Positions 1-6,282 are shown, counted from the stretch's first letter. The stretch is 11,992 nt of DNA from Saprospiraceae bacterium (GCA_020630355.1 JAHDBO010000017.1:1-11992); one strand, 5' to 3'. Numbers and translations are program-made. The notes: a model not told the origin generated them from the letters alone.

Positions 1-434
1 ATACAGGCATTGGAAGTGGTGCTTCTGGTTTGTTGATACCTGAGAAGAAATCAGATACCCAAGAATTGATTTCTATTTTGAAGAAAGGCATCAAGCGTAA
101 GAAGCTATTCAGTTTGATTATCGTAGCGGAAGGGGACGAGACAGGCGGAGCGGCCAACATCGCCGAAGAAGTCAAAAAGGAATTTCCACAATACGAAGTA
201 AAAGTCACTACACTCGGACACTTACAAAGAGGTGGTTCGCCCACCGCAGCCGATAGATTGCTCGCCTCTCGTTTAGGGCACGCTGGCGTAGAAGCCCTCA
301 TGACAGGCAAAAAGAACATGATGGTGGGTATTGTTAATAATAAGATTGCCTATACGCCATTTGGGGACTCTATCGACAAGCCAAAACCTTTCCAAAAAGA
401 CATGTTGGATATTGCTGAGATATTGGCATTGTAG
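1..434 (+). CDS. pfkA: ATP-dependent 6-phosphofructokinase, C-terminal part (5' end outside window)
   Basis: This is the 3' part of phosphofructokinase, which phosphorylates fructose 6-phosphate to fructose 1,6-bisphosphate in cytoplasmic glycolysis. The frame is open from the left edge (first whole codon at position 3) and ends at TAG 432-434, giving about 143 residues, slightly under half of the usual 320-330. The diagnostic block is GHLQRGGSPTAADR, which in bacterial PfkA carries the sugar-phosphate-binding His and Arg (E. coli His249 and Arg252). Upstream, GSGASGLLIPE matches the family's segment leading to a conserved Pro-Glu. The tail FGDSIDKPKPFQKDMLDIAEIL also fits the PfkA C terminus. 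One oddity: the position six residues before the motif His is Lys, where E. coli has Arg243, a residue that contacts the 6-phosphate from the neighbouring subunit. The downstream gene is convergent, with a stem-loop between. Family assignment is firm; whether the enzyme is allosteric cannot be judged from this fragment. Confidence 0.95.
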   Translation, partial: TGIGSGASGLLIPEKKSDTQELISILKKGIKRKKLFSLIIVAEGDETGGAANIAEEVKKEFPQYEVKVTTLGHLQRGGSPTAADRLLASRLGHAGVEALMTGKKNMMVGIVNNKIAYTPFGDSIDKPKPFQKDMLDIAEILAL

Positions 435-437
435 TAA

Positions 438-481
438 CGTCCTACCATTGATCTTGTTAAACAAAGACTGATGGTAGGGCG
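438..481. terminator. Stem-loop between convergent pfkA and the copper-storage gene
   Basis: An 11-bp stem is formed by 438-448 (CGTCCTACCAT) and 471-481 (ATGGTAGGGCG) with one G-U pair. The 22-nt loop contains a weaker inner pairing (CTTGTT with ACAAAG). It begins 4 nt after the pfkA stop and lies before the stop of the opposing gene, where a shared terminator would sit. No T-run follows on either strand, so it is not a textbook intrinsic terminator and may instead be an mRNA 3'-end stabiliser. Confidence 0.5.
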
Positions 482-510
482 CATTAGTTAGAGAGTTCTC
501 AGAATTTCTT

Positions 511-822
511 CTAAGCAGCCATTTTGTGGCAGGTCTCAGCACACTTTCTACAGGATTCTGCACAGCGTTGACAGTGGTCATGGGAATGTGCCTCGCATTG
601 CTCGGCGCACCACTCGCATACCTCTGCACAAAGTCTACAATATTCTGATGCCCATTTACTGTCTGCTACCATGAATTTGATTGCTGCTTGACAGGCTTCA
701 ACACAGAGTATGCAACAACGCGGACACTCGTTCATACTATCTTTTCCAGCCATTTGAATTAAGCATTGCTGGCATTCCATCAAGCATTTTTGGCAGGCTT
801 CTATACAGGATTGATATTTCAT
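511..822 (-). CDS. Cytosolic four-helix-bundle copper-storage protein (Csp/DUF326 family)
   Basis: A 103-residue protein with 20 cysteines, at positions 6, 10, 13, 17, 20, 33, 36, 37, 40, 44, 62, 65, 69, 72, 76, 84, 87, 91, 94 and 98. Most lie in repeated CxxxC and CxxC spacings that put thiols on one face of successive helices. This is the pattern of the Csp copper-storage proteins, in which a four-helix bundle binds many Cu(I) ions along its core. There is no signal peptide, so it resembles the cytosolic Csp3 class rather than exported Csp1. The helices appear to be about 3-25, 30-53, 56-78 and 80-101, and a His cluster (H79, H81, H83) marks the last turn. The start is ATG at 820-822 with no clear Shine-Dalgarno sequence. 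No copper exporter or regulator lies next to it. Copper binding is inferred from the family; another soft metal is possible. Confidence 0.88.
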   Translation of the reverse strand: MKYQSCIEACQKCLMECQQCLIQMAGKDSMNECPRCCILCVEACQAAIKFMVADSKWASEYCRLCAEVCEWCAEQCEAHSHDHCQRCAESCRKCAETCHKMAA

Positions 823-969
823 ATTTATGATTCTTTTAAATTTTTAATCTCGATTTGTTGTAGTTTTCTGTTTAAAAAACGTACCTATTAGGAATATTTC
901 GTGCATCCAAGTTCCTCTAAGAGTCCTAAGTCAGATGGCTTAATATATTGGATGTTATACCAATCGGTG

Positions 970-1794
970 TCAGGACTTTAAGAAACTTATTAAAATATCG
1001 TTAAATTCTTCTTTATGGGTCAGGTGCAAACCATGTGGTCCATCTTCGATTATCTCGAAACGGTTGTCCGAAATCATTTCAGCAGCTTGCTTTCCTGAGG
1101 TCTCTATGGGCACGATATTGTCGCTATCCCCATGAACGATTAGTGTTGGGATGTCAATTTTGTTGAGTTCGGGGCGGAAGTCTGTTTCTGCCCATGACAA
1201 TGCACATTGGATAGTTGCTCGAGGAGATGCATAGGCAGCTATTGTCCAGTCATAGTGGAGCTGCTCTTCGCTTATAGACGTGTGTTCTGAATTGTAGAAA
1301 TTTTTATGGAATCCCTTCAAAAAACCTACCCTGTCTTTTTGAAGTGCATCTATAATGTTTTCAATATCTTCTTGTGGGACCCCTTCGGGATTGTCCTCTT
1401 TTTGAGCTACCAATGGAATAATTGAACTGACCAGTGCTATTTTGGACAATCTGTTTGTTCCGAAATTGGATATGTATCTGACCACTTCTCCGCCGCCCAT
1501 TGAAAAACCGACCAATGTAACTTCTCGCAGTTCGAGTTGTTCTATAATCTCGTGTAAATCTTCGGCTAATGAGCTATAGTCATAGCCGTCCCAAGGAGCA
1601 GATGAGATACCAAAGCCCCTTCTGTCGTAGCTGATACAACGGAATCCCTCCTTTACAATCCGCCAAACTTGTTGCTCCCATGCTCGGTGGCTAAGCGGCC
1701 ATCCATGTATAAGAATTACTGGTTTCCCTTGTCCATAATCCTTATAGTGAATATCGACTATTTCTGATTTTCTTCTATTTGTGATAAAGGGCAT
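970..1794 (-). CDS. Alpha/beta hydrolase, non-haem haloperoxidase/arylesterase type
   Basis: A 274-residue single-domain alpha/beta-hydrolase. The triad can be read directly: nucleophile Ser98 in the elbow GFSMG (96-100), acid Asp225 in HGDSDNIVP (221-229) and His254 in DGPHGL. The oxyanion segment HGWPLSHRAW (30-39) and the DRRGFG block (57-62) are those of the cofactor-free haloperoxidase/esterase group, typified by Pseudomonas fluorescens arylesterase (Ser94, Asp222, His251), with nearly identical spacing. Members hydrolyse esters and, with peroxide and carboxylate, form peracids that can halogenate; the natural substrate here is unknown. No signal peptide is present, so it is probably cytoplasmic. 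It is flanked by gaps of 147 and 368 bp on the same strand as its neighbours, so it is probably a single-gene unit. The start is ATG 1792-1794; I found no promoter matching the Bacteroidota consensus. Confidence 0.9.
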   Translation of the reverse strand: MPFITNRRKSEIVDIHYKDYGQGKPVILIHGWPLSHRAWEQQVWRIVKEGFRCISYDRRGFGISSAPWDGYDYSSLAEDLHEIIEQLELREVTLVGFSMGGGEVVRYISNFGTNRLSKIALVSSIIPLVAQKEDNPEGVPQEDIENIIDALQKDRVGFLKGFHKNFYNSEHTSISEEQLHYDWTIAAYASPRATIQCALSWAETDFRPELNKIDIPTLIVHGDSDNIVPIETSGKQAAEMISDNRFEIIEDGPHGLHLTHKEEFNDILISFLKS

Positions 1795-2162
1795 AAAAAT
1801 GATTTTTAACTAGTGATGGGTTTGGAAATTAACAGACATCCTAAAATATCGCAACGGTTTTTTCATGCTTCAATGAAAGACAAAAGACAAGTAGGTGTTT
1901 AATCAATTTATTAGTCGTGTCCCTAAACTTCCAAATGAACTACTGATACTTGAATGCAATCGACACTAAAACGTGGAGTGAAAAAAAAATGTTTAAAGGA
2001 GCTTCTAAATAAGGGAATTATAAATTTATAGACTACAACAGGTGATTGTTTTGTCGACATCTTGTCTCTTAATATGTTATCTTGTTTTAGGAATTAAGGC
2101 GATAACAGAATAAAATCTATTGAAATTATTCCATGACAGTTTCTTGCCAACTTATAAACCGA
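1795..2162. other. 368-bp intergenic stretch, no gene recognised
   Basis: AT-rich sequence between rlmI (ending at 2163) and the hydrolase start (1794), both on the minus strand. It should hold the rlmI 3' end and the hydrolase promoter, but I cannot place either. It contains a 12-bp perfect palindrome TATAAATTTATA at 2019-2030, a 9-A run at 1981-1989, and a 7-bp inverted repeat TGTTATC/GATAACA at 2075-2081 and 2101-2107 (19-nt loop) that might form the rlmI terminator hairpin but lacks a T-run. No tRNA cloverleaf or substantial reading frame was seen. Confidence 0.5.
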
Positions 2163-3362
2163 TTAATACATTTCATAGTAAGCGGCTTTGAGATAAGCAC
2201 CTTCTTTGAAGCTAATCGGATGGTCGATGTCATGGAAGACTTTCTCTAGGAGTTGAAAAGAGCGGTTGGCTTTTTGGAAGCCGTTCTCATTGGCTTGGAA
2301 AAAATCGTCGCTCGTGACTCTGGCAGAACAAGAAGCCAGCAGCAAAACTCCGTTATTTTTCACCAGTTGTGCTCCTAGTTGCGCCAAGCGTTCATATTGC
2401 CGGATGGCATTGGGGATTTCGCTCTGCCGCTTAGCGAAGGAAGGCGGGTCGATAACGACAATGTCAAACTGTCTGCTTTCCTGTATCATTTCTTGTAGGG
2501 CCTTGAAAGCATCCTTGGCAATGGTTTCGTGTTGTCCTTGATGGGGATTCAAGGCCGCATTTTTTTTGGCGAAAGCCAAAGCAGGCACACTGATATCTAC
2601 ACTACTAACAGAGCGAGCTCCGCCAGCAAGCGCGTGGGTCGAAAAGCCACCCGTATAAGAGAACACATCTAGGACGGTTTTATCTTTTGCGAGTTGTCCG
2701 ACCTTATGCCGATTGAAGCGATGGTCTAAGAAAAATCCTGTCTTATGTCCTTTGATGACATTGGCACAGAAGCGAACGCCATTTTCTATAAAATGAACCT
2801 CTTCGTTTTTCAACCCGCCTCGGATGATAGTACCATCCTCCCAAGCTATCACAGGAGACTGTTGCAATTGTCGGTTGAGGCGAAGCACAGTGCAATCGCA
2901 ACCGCTCGTCTGCTCCAATGCCTCGAGTATCCAGTCCAAATAAGGCAACCAAATACCAGTGTACAATTTCAAAACCAGTACCTTATCGTACACATCGGCA
3001 ATGAGCCCTGGCAGGCCATCGTTTTCACCATAGAGCAAGCGATAAGCATTGGTTTCGGACTCGAATAAAGGCTGACGGATTTGGAAAGCGTTTTGTACCG
3101 TTTGTAGCATCCAATCGGCATCGAGCTGCATCGGTTGGTTGGATAGCATCTTGATGCGGATAGGGGAGTCGGCATCGTAGAGGCCAAGCCCTAGGAATTT
3201 ATTTTTTTTATTATCAAAAATAATGGCGATGTCGCCAGTTTTTCCTTCTTTATTGATTTTAGAAATGCCCTTATCATAAACCCAAGGATGTCCTTGTTTG
3301 ACACTTTTTTCGGCGGCTGGGCGGAGTTTGATAGCGAGTCTTTGAGGGATGATTGCGGACAA
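2163..3362 (-). CDS. rlmI: RlmI-type 23S rRNA (cytosine-C5) methyltransferase
   Basis: A 399-residue class I SAM-dependent methyltransferase of the RlmI/YccW (COG1092) group. In E. coli this enzyme makes 5-methylcytosine at 23S rRNA position 1962. The order is typical: an N-terminal PUA RNA-binding domain (about 8-75, with LRPAAEKSVKQGHPWVY), a linking domain with YGENDGLPGLIADVY (111-125), then a Rossmann methyltransferase. The latter shows KTGFFLDHRFNR (207-218), SAM motif I VLDVFSYTGGFS (230-241), DPPSFAK (305-311) and SCS (344-346), whose Cys345 is a candidate catalytic thiol. The reading frame has no ATG between the upstream stop (3381-3383) and the PUA domain, so the start must be TTG at 3360-3362 or something rarer. 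It lies 38 nt downstream of the WG-repeat gene on the same strand and is probably cotranscribed with it. The family is certain; the exact target base is inferred. Confidence 0.9.
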   Translation of the reverse strand: MSAIIPQRLAIKLRPAAEKSVKQGHPWVYDKGISKINKEGKTGDIAIIFDNKKNKFLGLGLYDADSPIRIKMLSNQPMQLDADWMLQTVQNAFQIRQPLFESETNAYRLLYGENDGLPGLIADVYDKVLVLKLYTGIWLPYLDWILEALEQTSGCDCTVLRLNRQLQQSPVIAWEDGTIIRGGLKNEEVHFIENGVRFCANVIKGHKTGFFLDHRFNRHKVGQLAKDKTVLDVFSYTGGFSTHALAGGARSVSSVDISVPALAFAKKNAALNPHQGQHETIAKDAFKALQEMIQESRQFDIVVIDPPSFAKRQSEIPNAIRQYERLAQLGAQLVKNNGVLLLASCSARVTSDDFFQANENGFQKANRSFQLLEKVFHDIDHPISFKEGAYLKAAYYEMY

Positions 3363-3400
3363 TGGATGATGATTGATGAGTTAGTAGGAGGGAGGGAAGT

Positions 3401-4417
3401 TTATTTTTCTTTCCAAACGGTTTTACCGCTATGGTCAATGTATGACCAACGTCCTTTTTTGCTGACGAGTGCTAGCCCCTTACTAAAAGGCTGTACACTG
3501 TCGTATTCTGGTGCTAGGATAAGTTCGTTTTCGGTGTTGATGAAACCCCATTTTTCGGCTTTTACTTGTGCAAAACCCTCGGAGAAAAGACCTGCATCTT
3601 CCCATACGGGATCGATAACGACCATCCCCCCTTTATTGATATAGCCATATTTTTGATTCCACTCTACAAGGGCTAGCCCATTGGAGAAGTCACCCGCAAA
3701 ATCAAAGCGAGGTTTGATGATGATTTCCCCTCTTTGATTGAGGAAGCCATATTTGTCTTCTTTGACCATTCTGGCCAATCCTTCGTAGTAATGCCCTTCG
3801 ATATGGTCTTCGATATAATCGAAAATGATAGGGCAAAGTATATGCCCGTCCACATCAATCAAGCCCCATTTTTCGTCTTTGATAACGACCGCAATATCAT
3901 TCTGGAACGGGGTGCATAAATCATAAGTAGGCTCGATGTGGAAATCGCCATCATAGTCGATGTAGCCATAACCATTGCCGTTAGATGCAGGAGCCAGTCC
4001 ATTGGAGAAAGACCAGGCATCCTCGAATTTGGGTTTGATTTTGAATTGTCCTTCGGGATTGATAAAACCTGTTTTGCCAAACAACTGCACGGCCGCAAAT
4101 CCTTCGCTAAAATCATCTGCTTCCTCGTATCTAGTTTCTATGACTTCGTTGCCACGCTGGTCAATAAAACCCCATTTTTTGACCAATTGTACACGGGCTA
4201 GACCTTCCTCAAATCGACCGACGTTATTGTACAACTGTTTCATCAATAAACGCCCTAGGTTATCTAGAGGAACAGGTTTGTTATTGAGCTGTACCCTACA
4301 AAAACCATTGTAATAATCATCCGCATTGTAGTATTGCGGTTCGATAATGATTTCACCCTGAGCATTGATGAAACCATATTTTCCATTTTCCCTTATTTTG
4401 AATAAGGCTTCCTGCAT
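3401..4417 (-). CDS. WG-repeat (KWG) beta-repeat protein
   Basis: A 338-residue protein made almost entirely of repeats of about 32 residues, each with the pattern [KR]-[WY]-G-[FY]-[IL]-[ND]-x-x-G-x-x-x-I-x-P-x-[FY]-[DE]-x-A-x-x-F-x-x-G-[LF]-A-x-V. Clear repeat starts are at about residues 13, 81, 115, 149, 183, 222, 256 and 289. A degenerate copy that has lost the WG signature lies at about 47-78, and a half repeat closes the C terminus (RWSYIDHSGK). The repeats should form beta-hairpin units of the WG_beta_rep class, thought to act in ligand or protein binding. There is no signal peptide, membrane segment or enzymatic domain, so it is probably cytoplasmic. The specific function is unknown. 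The start ATG 4415-4417 leads straight into the first repeat. It precedes rlmI by 38 nt, and a TAnnTTTG box lies 27 nt upstream of the start. Confidence 0.9.
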   Translation of the reverse strand: MQEALFKIRENGKYGFINAQGEIIIEPQYYNADDYYNGFCRVQLNNKPVPLDNLGRLLMKQLYNNVGRFEEGLARVQLVKKWGFIDQRGNEVIETRYEEADDFSEGFAAVQLFGKTGFINPEGQFKIKPKFEDAWSFSNGLAPASNGNGYGYIDYDGDFHIEPTYDLCTPFQNDIAVVIKDEKWGLIDVDGHILCPIIFDYIEDHIEGHYYEGLARMVKEDKYGFLNQRGEIIIKPRFDFAGDFSNGLALVEWNQKYGYINKGGMVVIDPVWEDAGLFSEGFAQVKAEKWGFINTENELILAPEYDSVQPFSKGLALVSKKGRWSYIDHSGKTVWKEK

Positions 4418-4443
4418 GTACGTTATCGCTGTTTTATGAATCC

Positions 4444-4451
4444 CAAATTTA
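4444..4451 (-). promoter_or_regulatory. Candidate -7 box for the WG-repeat/rlmI unit
   Basis: On the minus strand the sequence TAAATTTG matches the Bacteroidota -7 element TAnnTTTG exactly. It ends 27 nt before the ATG and lies downstream of the transaldolase terminator. I see no good TTTG at the expected -33 spacing, so support is partial. Confidence 0.4.
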
Positions 4452-4492
4452 TAAAAATTGTATGTTATCCATGAGTATTCTAGTAGAAAAAG

Positions 4493-4530
4493 AAAAACAG
4501 CTTCTCCCAGTTAAGAAAGAAGCTGTTTTT
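4493..4530 (-). terminator. Intrinsic terminator of the transaldolase gene
   Basis: A perfect 13-bp inverted repeat, 4493-4505 (AAAAACAGCTTCT) against 4518-4530 (AGAAGCTGTTTTT), with a 12-nt loop. Read on the minus strand, the hairpin is followed by TTTTTCTTTTTC, a classical U-tract. It lies about 130 nt beyond the transaldolase stop and separates that gene from the WG-repeat gene. The symmetry would also allow function on the + strand, but no + gene reads into it. Confidence 0.8.
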
Positions 4531-4612
4531 TGATAGCGATTTGCGCTATAACAGACGCTATTCTATTTTTGATTTTAGTAATAGCAATAGGCTATAAAAA
4601 ATGATATTCAAT

Positions 4613-4644
4613 CTAATATCTAAAGACTAATTACTAATATCTAA
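4613..4644. repeat. Direct repeat CTAATATCTAA, two copies 21 bp apart
   Basis: The 11-mer CTAATATCTAA occurs at 4613-4623 and 4634-4644 in the 3' untranslated region of the transaldolase gene. A small inverted repeat (ATAGCG at 4533-4538, CGCTAT at 4544-4549) lies on the terminator side. The sequence is simple and AT-rich and looks like dispersed intergenic repeat material; no function is assigned. Confidence 0.5.
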
Positions 4645-4662
4645 TTTTAGGATAAAATCTGA

Positions 4663-5319
4663 TTAGCCATTCAATTTTCTGTAATCAGAAAGGAATTTTT
4701 CTAATCCAATATCCGTTAGTGGATGTTTTAGTAAGCCTAGGATAGTGTGTAGCGGACAAGTCACTACATCTGCACCGGCAAGGGCACAGTCTTTTATTTG
4801 TTTAGAAGAGCGAATAGAAGCAGCTAGTACTTCCGTATCAAAGAAACAGTTTTCGTAAATATCCGCAATTTCCTCAATCAAATCCATTCCTTCCCAGCTA
4901 ATATCGTTGATTCTTCCAATGAATGGAGATACATAAGTGGCTCCTGCTTTAGCGGCAAGAATAGCCTGACCAGCAGAGAAAACCAAGGTACAATTGGTCT
5001 TGATACCTATCTCTGTGAAGTGACTGATTGCCTTCACGCCATCTTTAATCATCGGCACTTTTACCACGATATTCTCGGCAATATCCGCTAAGCGTTTTCC
5101 TTCTTCTATGATTTTGGAATATTCCGTAGAAATTACTTCTGCACTAACGTCTCCCTCCACAGTCTCTGCGATTTGCTTATAGTGCTTTATGATGTTGGCT
5201 TCTCCAGAAATGCCTTCCTTTGCCATTAGAGAAGGGTTCGTAGTGACACCGTCCAAAATCCCTAAGTCATACGCTTCTTTGATTTGGTCGATGTTGGCTG
5301 TATCGATAAAGAATTTCAT
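4663..5319 (-). CDS. tal: Transaldolase, short FSA/TalC-type subfamily
   Basis: A 218-residue TIM-barrel aldolase of the small MipB/TalC family, which transfers a dihydroxyacetone unit between sugar phosphates in the non-oxidative pentose phosphate pathway. The start MKFFIDTANIDQI (ATG 5317-5319) matches family N termini. An in-frame upstream ATG at 5365-5367 can be discarded because it lies inside the SRP RNA gene. Visible landmarks are DGVTTNPSL (23-31), Schiff-base Lys87 in VVKVPM, and SPFIGR (131-136). Residues separating true transaldolase from fructose-6-phosphate aldolase favour transaldolase: Glu61, where E. coli FSA has Gln59, and Phe133, where FSA has Tyr131. It follows ffs by 35 nt with no promoter seen between, and ends in a strong terminator. 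Substrate specificity rests on these residues and is not proven. Confidence 0.93.
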   Translation of the reverse strand: MKFFIDTANIDQIKEAYDLGILDGVTTNPSLMAKEGISGEANIIKHYKQIAETVEGDVSAEVISTEYSKIIEEGKRLADIAENIVVKVPMIKDGVKAISHFTEIGIKTNCTLVFSAGQAILAAKAGATYVSPFIGRINDISWEGMDLIEEIADIYENCFFDTEVLAASIRSSKQIKDCALAGADVVTCPLHTILGLLKHPLTDIGLEKFLSDYRKLNG

Positions 5320-5354
5320 AATAAATGGTCGCTTGATTTTAGGAAATAAAAAAA

Positions 5355-5450
5355 GGTGAGAAGCCACATCGCACCGCTACAACTCCGTATCCTTGCTCCA
5401 TTTCTGGCCTGGGGAATTTCGGGAGGAGCTGGTCGCATGACCCTCACCGA
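5355..5450 (-). ncRNA. ffs: Small signal recognition particle RNA (4.5S RNA)
   Basis: On the minus strand, positions 5411-5394 read CAGGCCAGAAATGGAGCA. This is the conserved SRP domain IV tip: an asymmetric loop CAGG, a CCA-GAAA-TGG hairpin with a GNRA tetraloop, and the opposing AGCA, which together bind the M domain of Ffh. Flanking segments pair into the long rod, including ACC with GGT and GTCATG with TGTGGC. The ends close with GGTGAG (5448-5443) against CTCACC (5360-5355). A T7-A-T3 tract (5354-5344) follows, giving a terminator-like 3' end. The length of about 95 nt fits the small bacterial SRP RNA. The RNA scaffolds Ffh for co-translational targeting of membrane proteins to FtsY. A spurious 5' extension of the transaldolase frame overlaps it. 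Exact ends are estimated; the identity is close to certain. Confidence 0.93.
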
Positions 5451-5453
5451 GCG

Positions 5454-5483
5454 CAAAAATAGACAAAAAATAGGAAATACAAA
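5454..5483 (-). promoter_or_regulatory. Promoter of ffs (Bacteroidota primary sigma type)
   Basis: The minus strand reads TTTG (5483-5480), an 18-nt spacer, then TATTTTTG (5461-5454). This fits the Bacteroidota consensus TTTG-N~19-TAnnTTTG exactly. The -7 box ends 5 nt before the first paired base of the SRP RNA (5448), the right distance for the transcription start to coincide with the RNA 5' end. That agreement supports both calls. Confidence 0.78.
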
Positions 5484-5629
5484 CTTCTTTAATTTTTTTT
5501 TGAAAAAACCTTCCTTTTACGGTATCTTGCAGCGGGCTTACTCAAATAACACAAAAGTATAAAACAATACAAAAACTATAATGTATCACTCAGTTGACGA
5601 TTACAGGAGTGGTGCATCAAAAAAAAGCC

Positions 5630-6130
5630 ATGAAAACTATTTTTCTTGTAAGACACGCTAAGTCTAGTTGGGAGGACTATAGTTTAAAAGATATTGAACG
5701 TCCATTAAATGAAAGAGGCAGGAGAGATGCTCCTTTTATGGGGAAGTTGATGCTAGGCAAAGAGCAAGTACCTGACCTGATTATTTCTAGCCCTGCTAAA
5801 CGAGCCTTGACCACGGCTCGGATCTTTGCGGAACAATTGGGGAAACCAAAAGAAGAGGTACAGGTTATTGATGAGATCTACGAGGCATACACGACCGAAA
5901 TCTTATACATTATCAACGCATTGGATGATAGGTATGCGTCCATAGCTTTGTTCGGACACAATCCTACTATGACGGACATTGCGAATGTCTTTGGAGAAGA
6001 ATACATTCCAAATGTTCCTACTTGCGCCATTGTAAAAATAGTTTCATCCGCTACTACTTGGGCAGAGTTGGATAAAAGTAACTCTAAGCGAACCGCCTTT
6101 CATTTTCCGAAGCAATATATGGATAAGTAA
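5630..6130 (+). CDS. sixA: SixA-type phosphohistidine phosphatase
   Basis: A 166-residue protein of the histidine-phosphatase (phosphoglycerate-mutase-like) superfamily, small SixA branch. The phosphate pocket can be read in order: Arg8-His9 in LVRHAKSSW, with His9 the residue that is phosphorylated; Arg58 in SSPAKRAL; and His110 in FGHNPT. The RHAKSSW form is typical of SixA, which in E. coli removes phosphate from phosphohistidine on a signalling or phosphotransfer domain. No signal peptide, so cytoplasmic. The start ATG 5630-5632 directly precedes the conserved first strand; an earlier TTG at 5594 would add 12 unconserved residues. It is divergent from ffs and precedes ppk1 on the same strand, separated by a 342-bp gap with its own promoter candidates, so it is probably a separate transcript. 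The physiological substrate is unknown. Confidence 0.9.
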   Translation: MKTIFLVRHAKSSWEDYSLKDIERPLNERGRRDAPFMGKLMLGKEQVPDLIISSPAKRALTTARIFAEQLGKPKEEVQVIDEIYEAYTTEILYIINALDDRYASIALFGHNPTMTDIANVFGEEYIPNVPTCAIVKIVSSATTWAELDKSNSKRTAFHFPKQYMDK

Positions 6131-6135
6131 TTCAA

Positions 6136-6152
6136 GTTGCGTAAAACGCAAC
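6136..6152 (+). terminator. Stem-loop after sixA
   Basis: A perfect 7-bp hairpin, GTTGCGT (6136-6142) with ACGCAAC (6146-6152), and a 3-nt loop, starting 6 nt after the sixA stop codon. No T-run follows, so it may end or protect the transcript by another route. Confidence 0.5.
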
Positions 6153-6160
6153 AGAAGTGA

Positions 6161-6282
6161 GCTTGTCTGCGCAAGCGGGATATCAGATGTCAGGAGTGAG
6201 ATAGGAGTGAGATTTTTGACTAGGAAACGCTTCTTATAGGGCTGTTTCTCTATATTCTGTCTTCCTGCTTGTGCAGGCAGGC
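6161..6282. repeat. Inverted pair of degenerate 20-mers bracketing about 80 bp (REP/MITE-like)
   Basis: The segment 6161-6180, read on the minus strand, and 6263-6282, read on the plus strand, agree at 16 of 20 bases, all four differences being transitions. Each is itself partly self-complementary (GCTTG/CAAGC; CCTGC/GCAGG). Between them lies the tandem repeat at 6193-6213. The arrangement resembles REP- or MITE-like non-coding dispersed repeats, but dispersal cannot be tested from one window. Confidence 0.45.
6193..6213. repeat. Tandem repeat GGAGTGAGAT, 11-bp period, two copies
   Basis: GGAGTGAGAT occurs at 6193-6202 and 6204-6213, separated by a single A. A related GAAGTGAG lies at 6154-6161. 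It is inside the REP-like segment and has no evident coding role. Confidence 0.6.

Noticed and set aside
941..949. Hairpin TAAGTC/GGCTTA near 930-945 as hydrolase terminator
   Set aside because: Six pairs with a wobble and no following T-run on the minus strand; not distinguishable from chance.
823..969. Promoter of the copper-storage gene
   Set aside because: The best minus-strand match, TACGTTTT at 883-876, lacks the final G of TAnnTTTG and its nearest TTG is 24 nt away; too weak to list.
2075..2107. Terminator for rlmI (TGTTATC/GATAACA)
   Set aside because: The loop is 19 nt, the stem is AT-rich and no T-run follows; noted only as part of the intergenic description.
5320..5367. N-terminal extension of the transaldolase from an upstream ATG
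   Set aside because: The added 16 residues are encoded partly by the SRP RNA 3' end and its T-tract and match no family N terminus; MKFFIDTANI is the conserved start.
5356..5562. Small + strand reading frame opposite ffs
   Set aside because: It is the complement of the SRP RNA and its promoter and shows no protein-like features.
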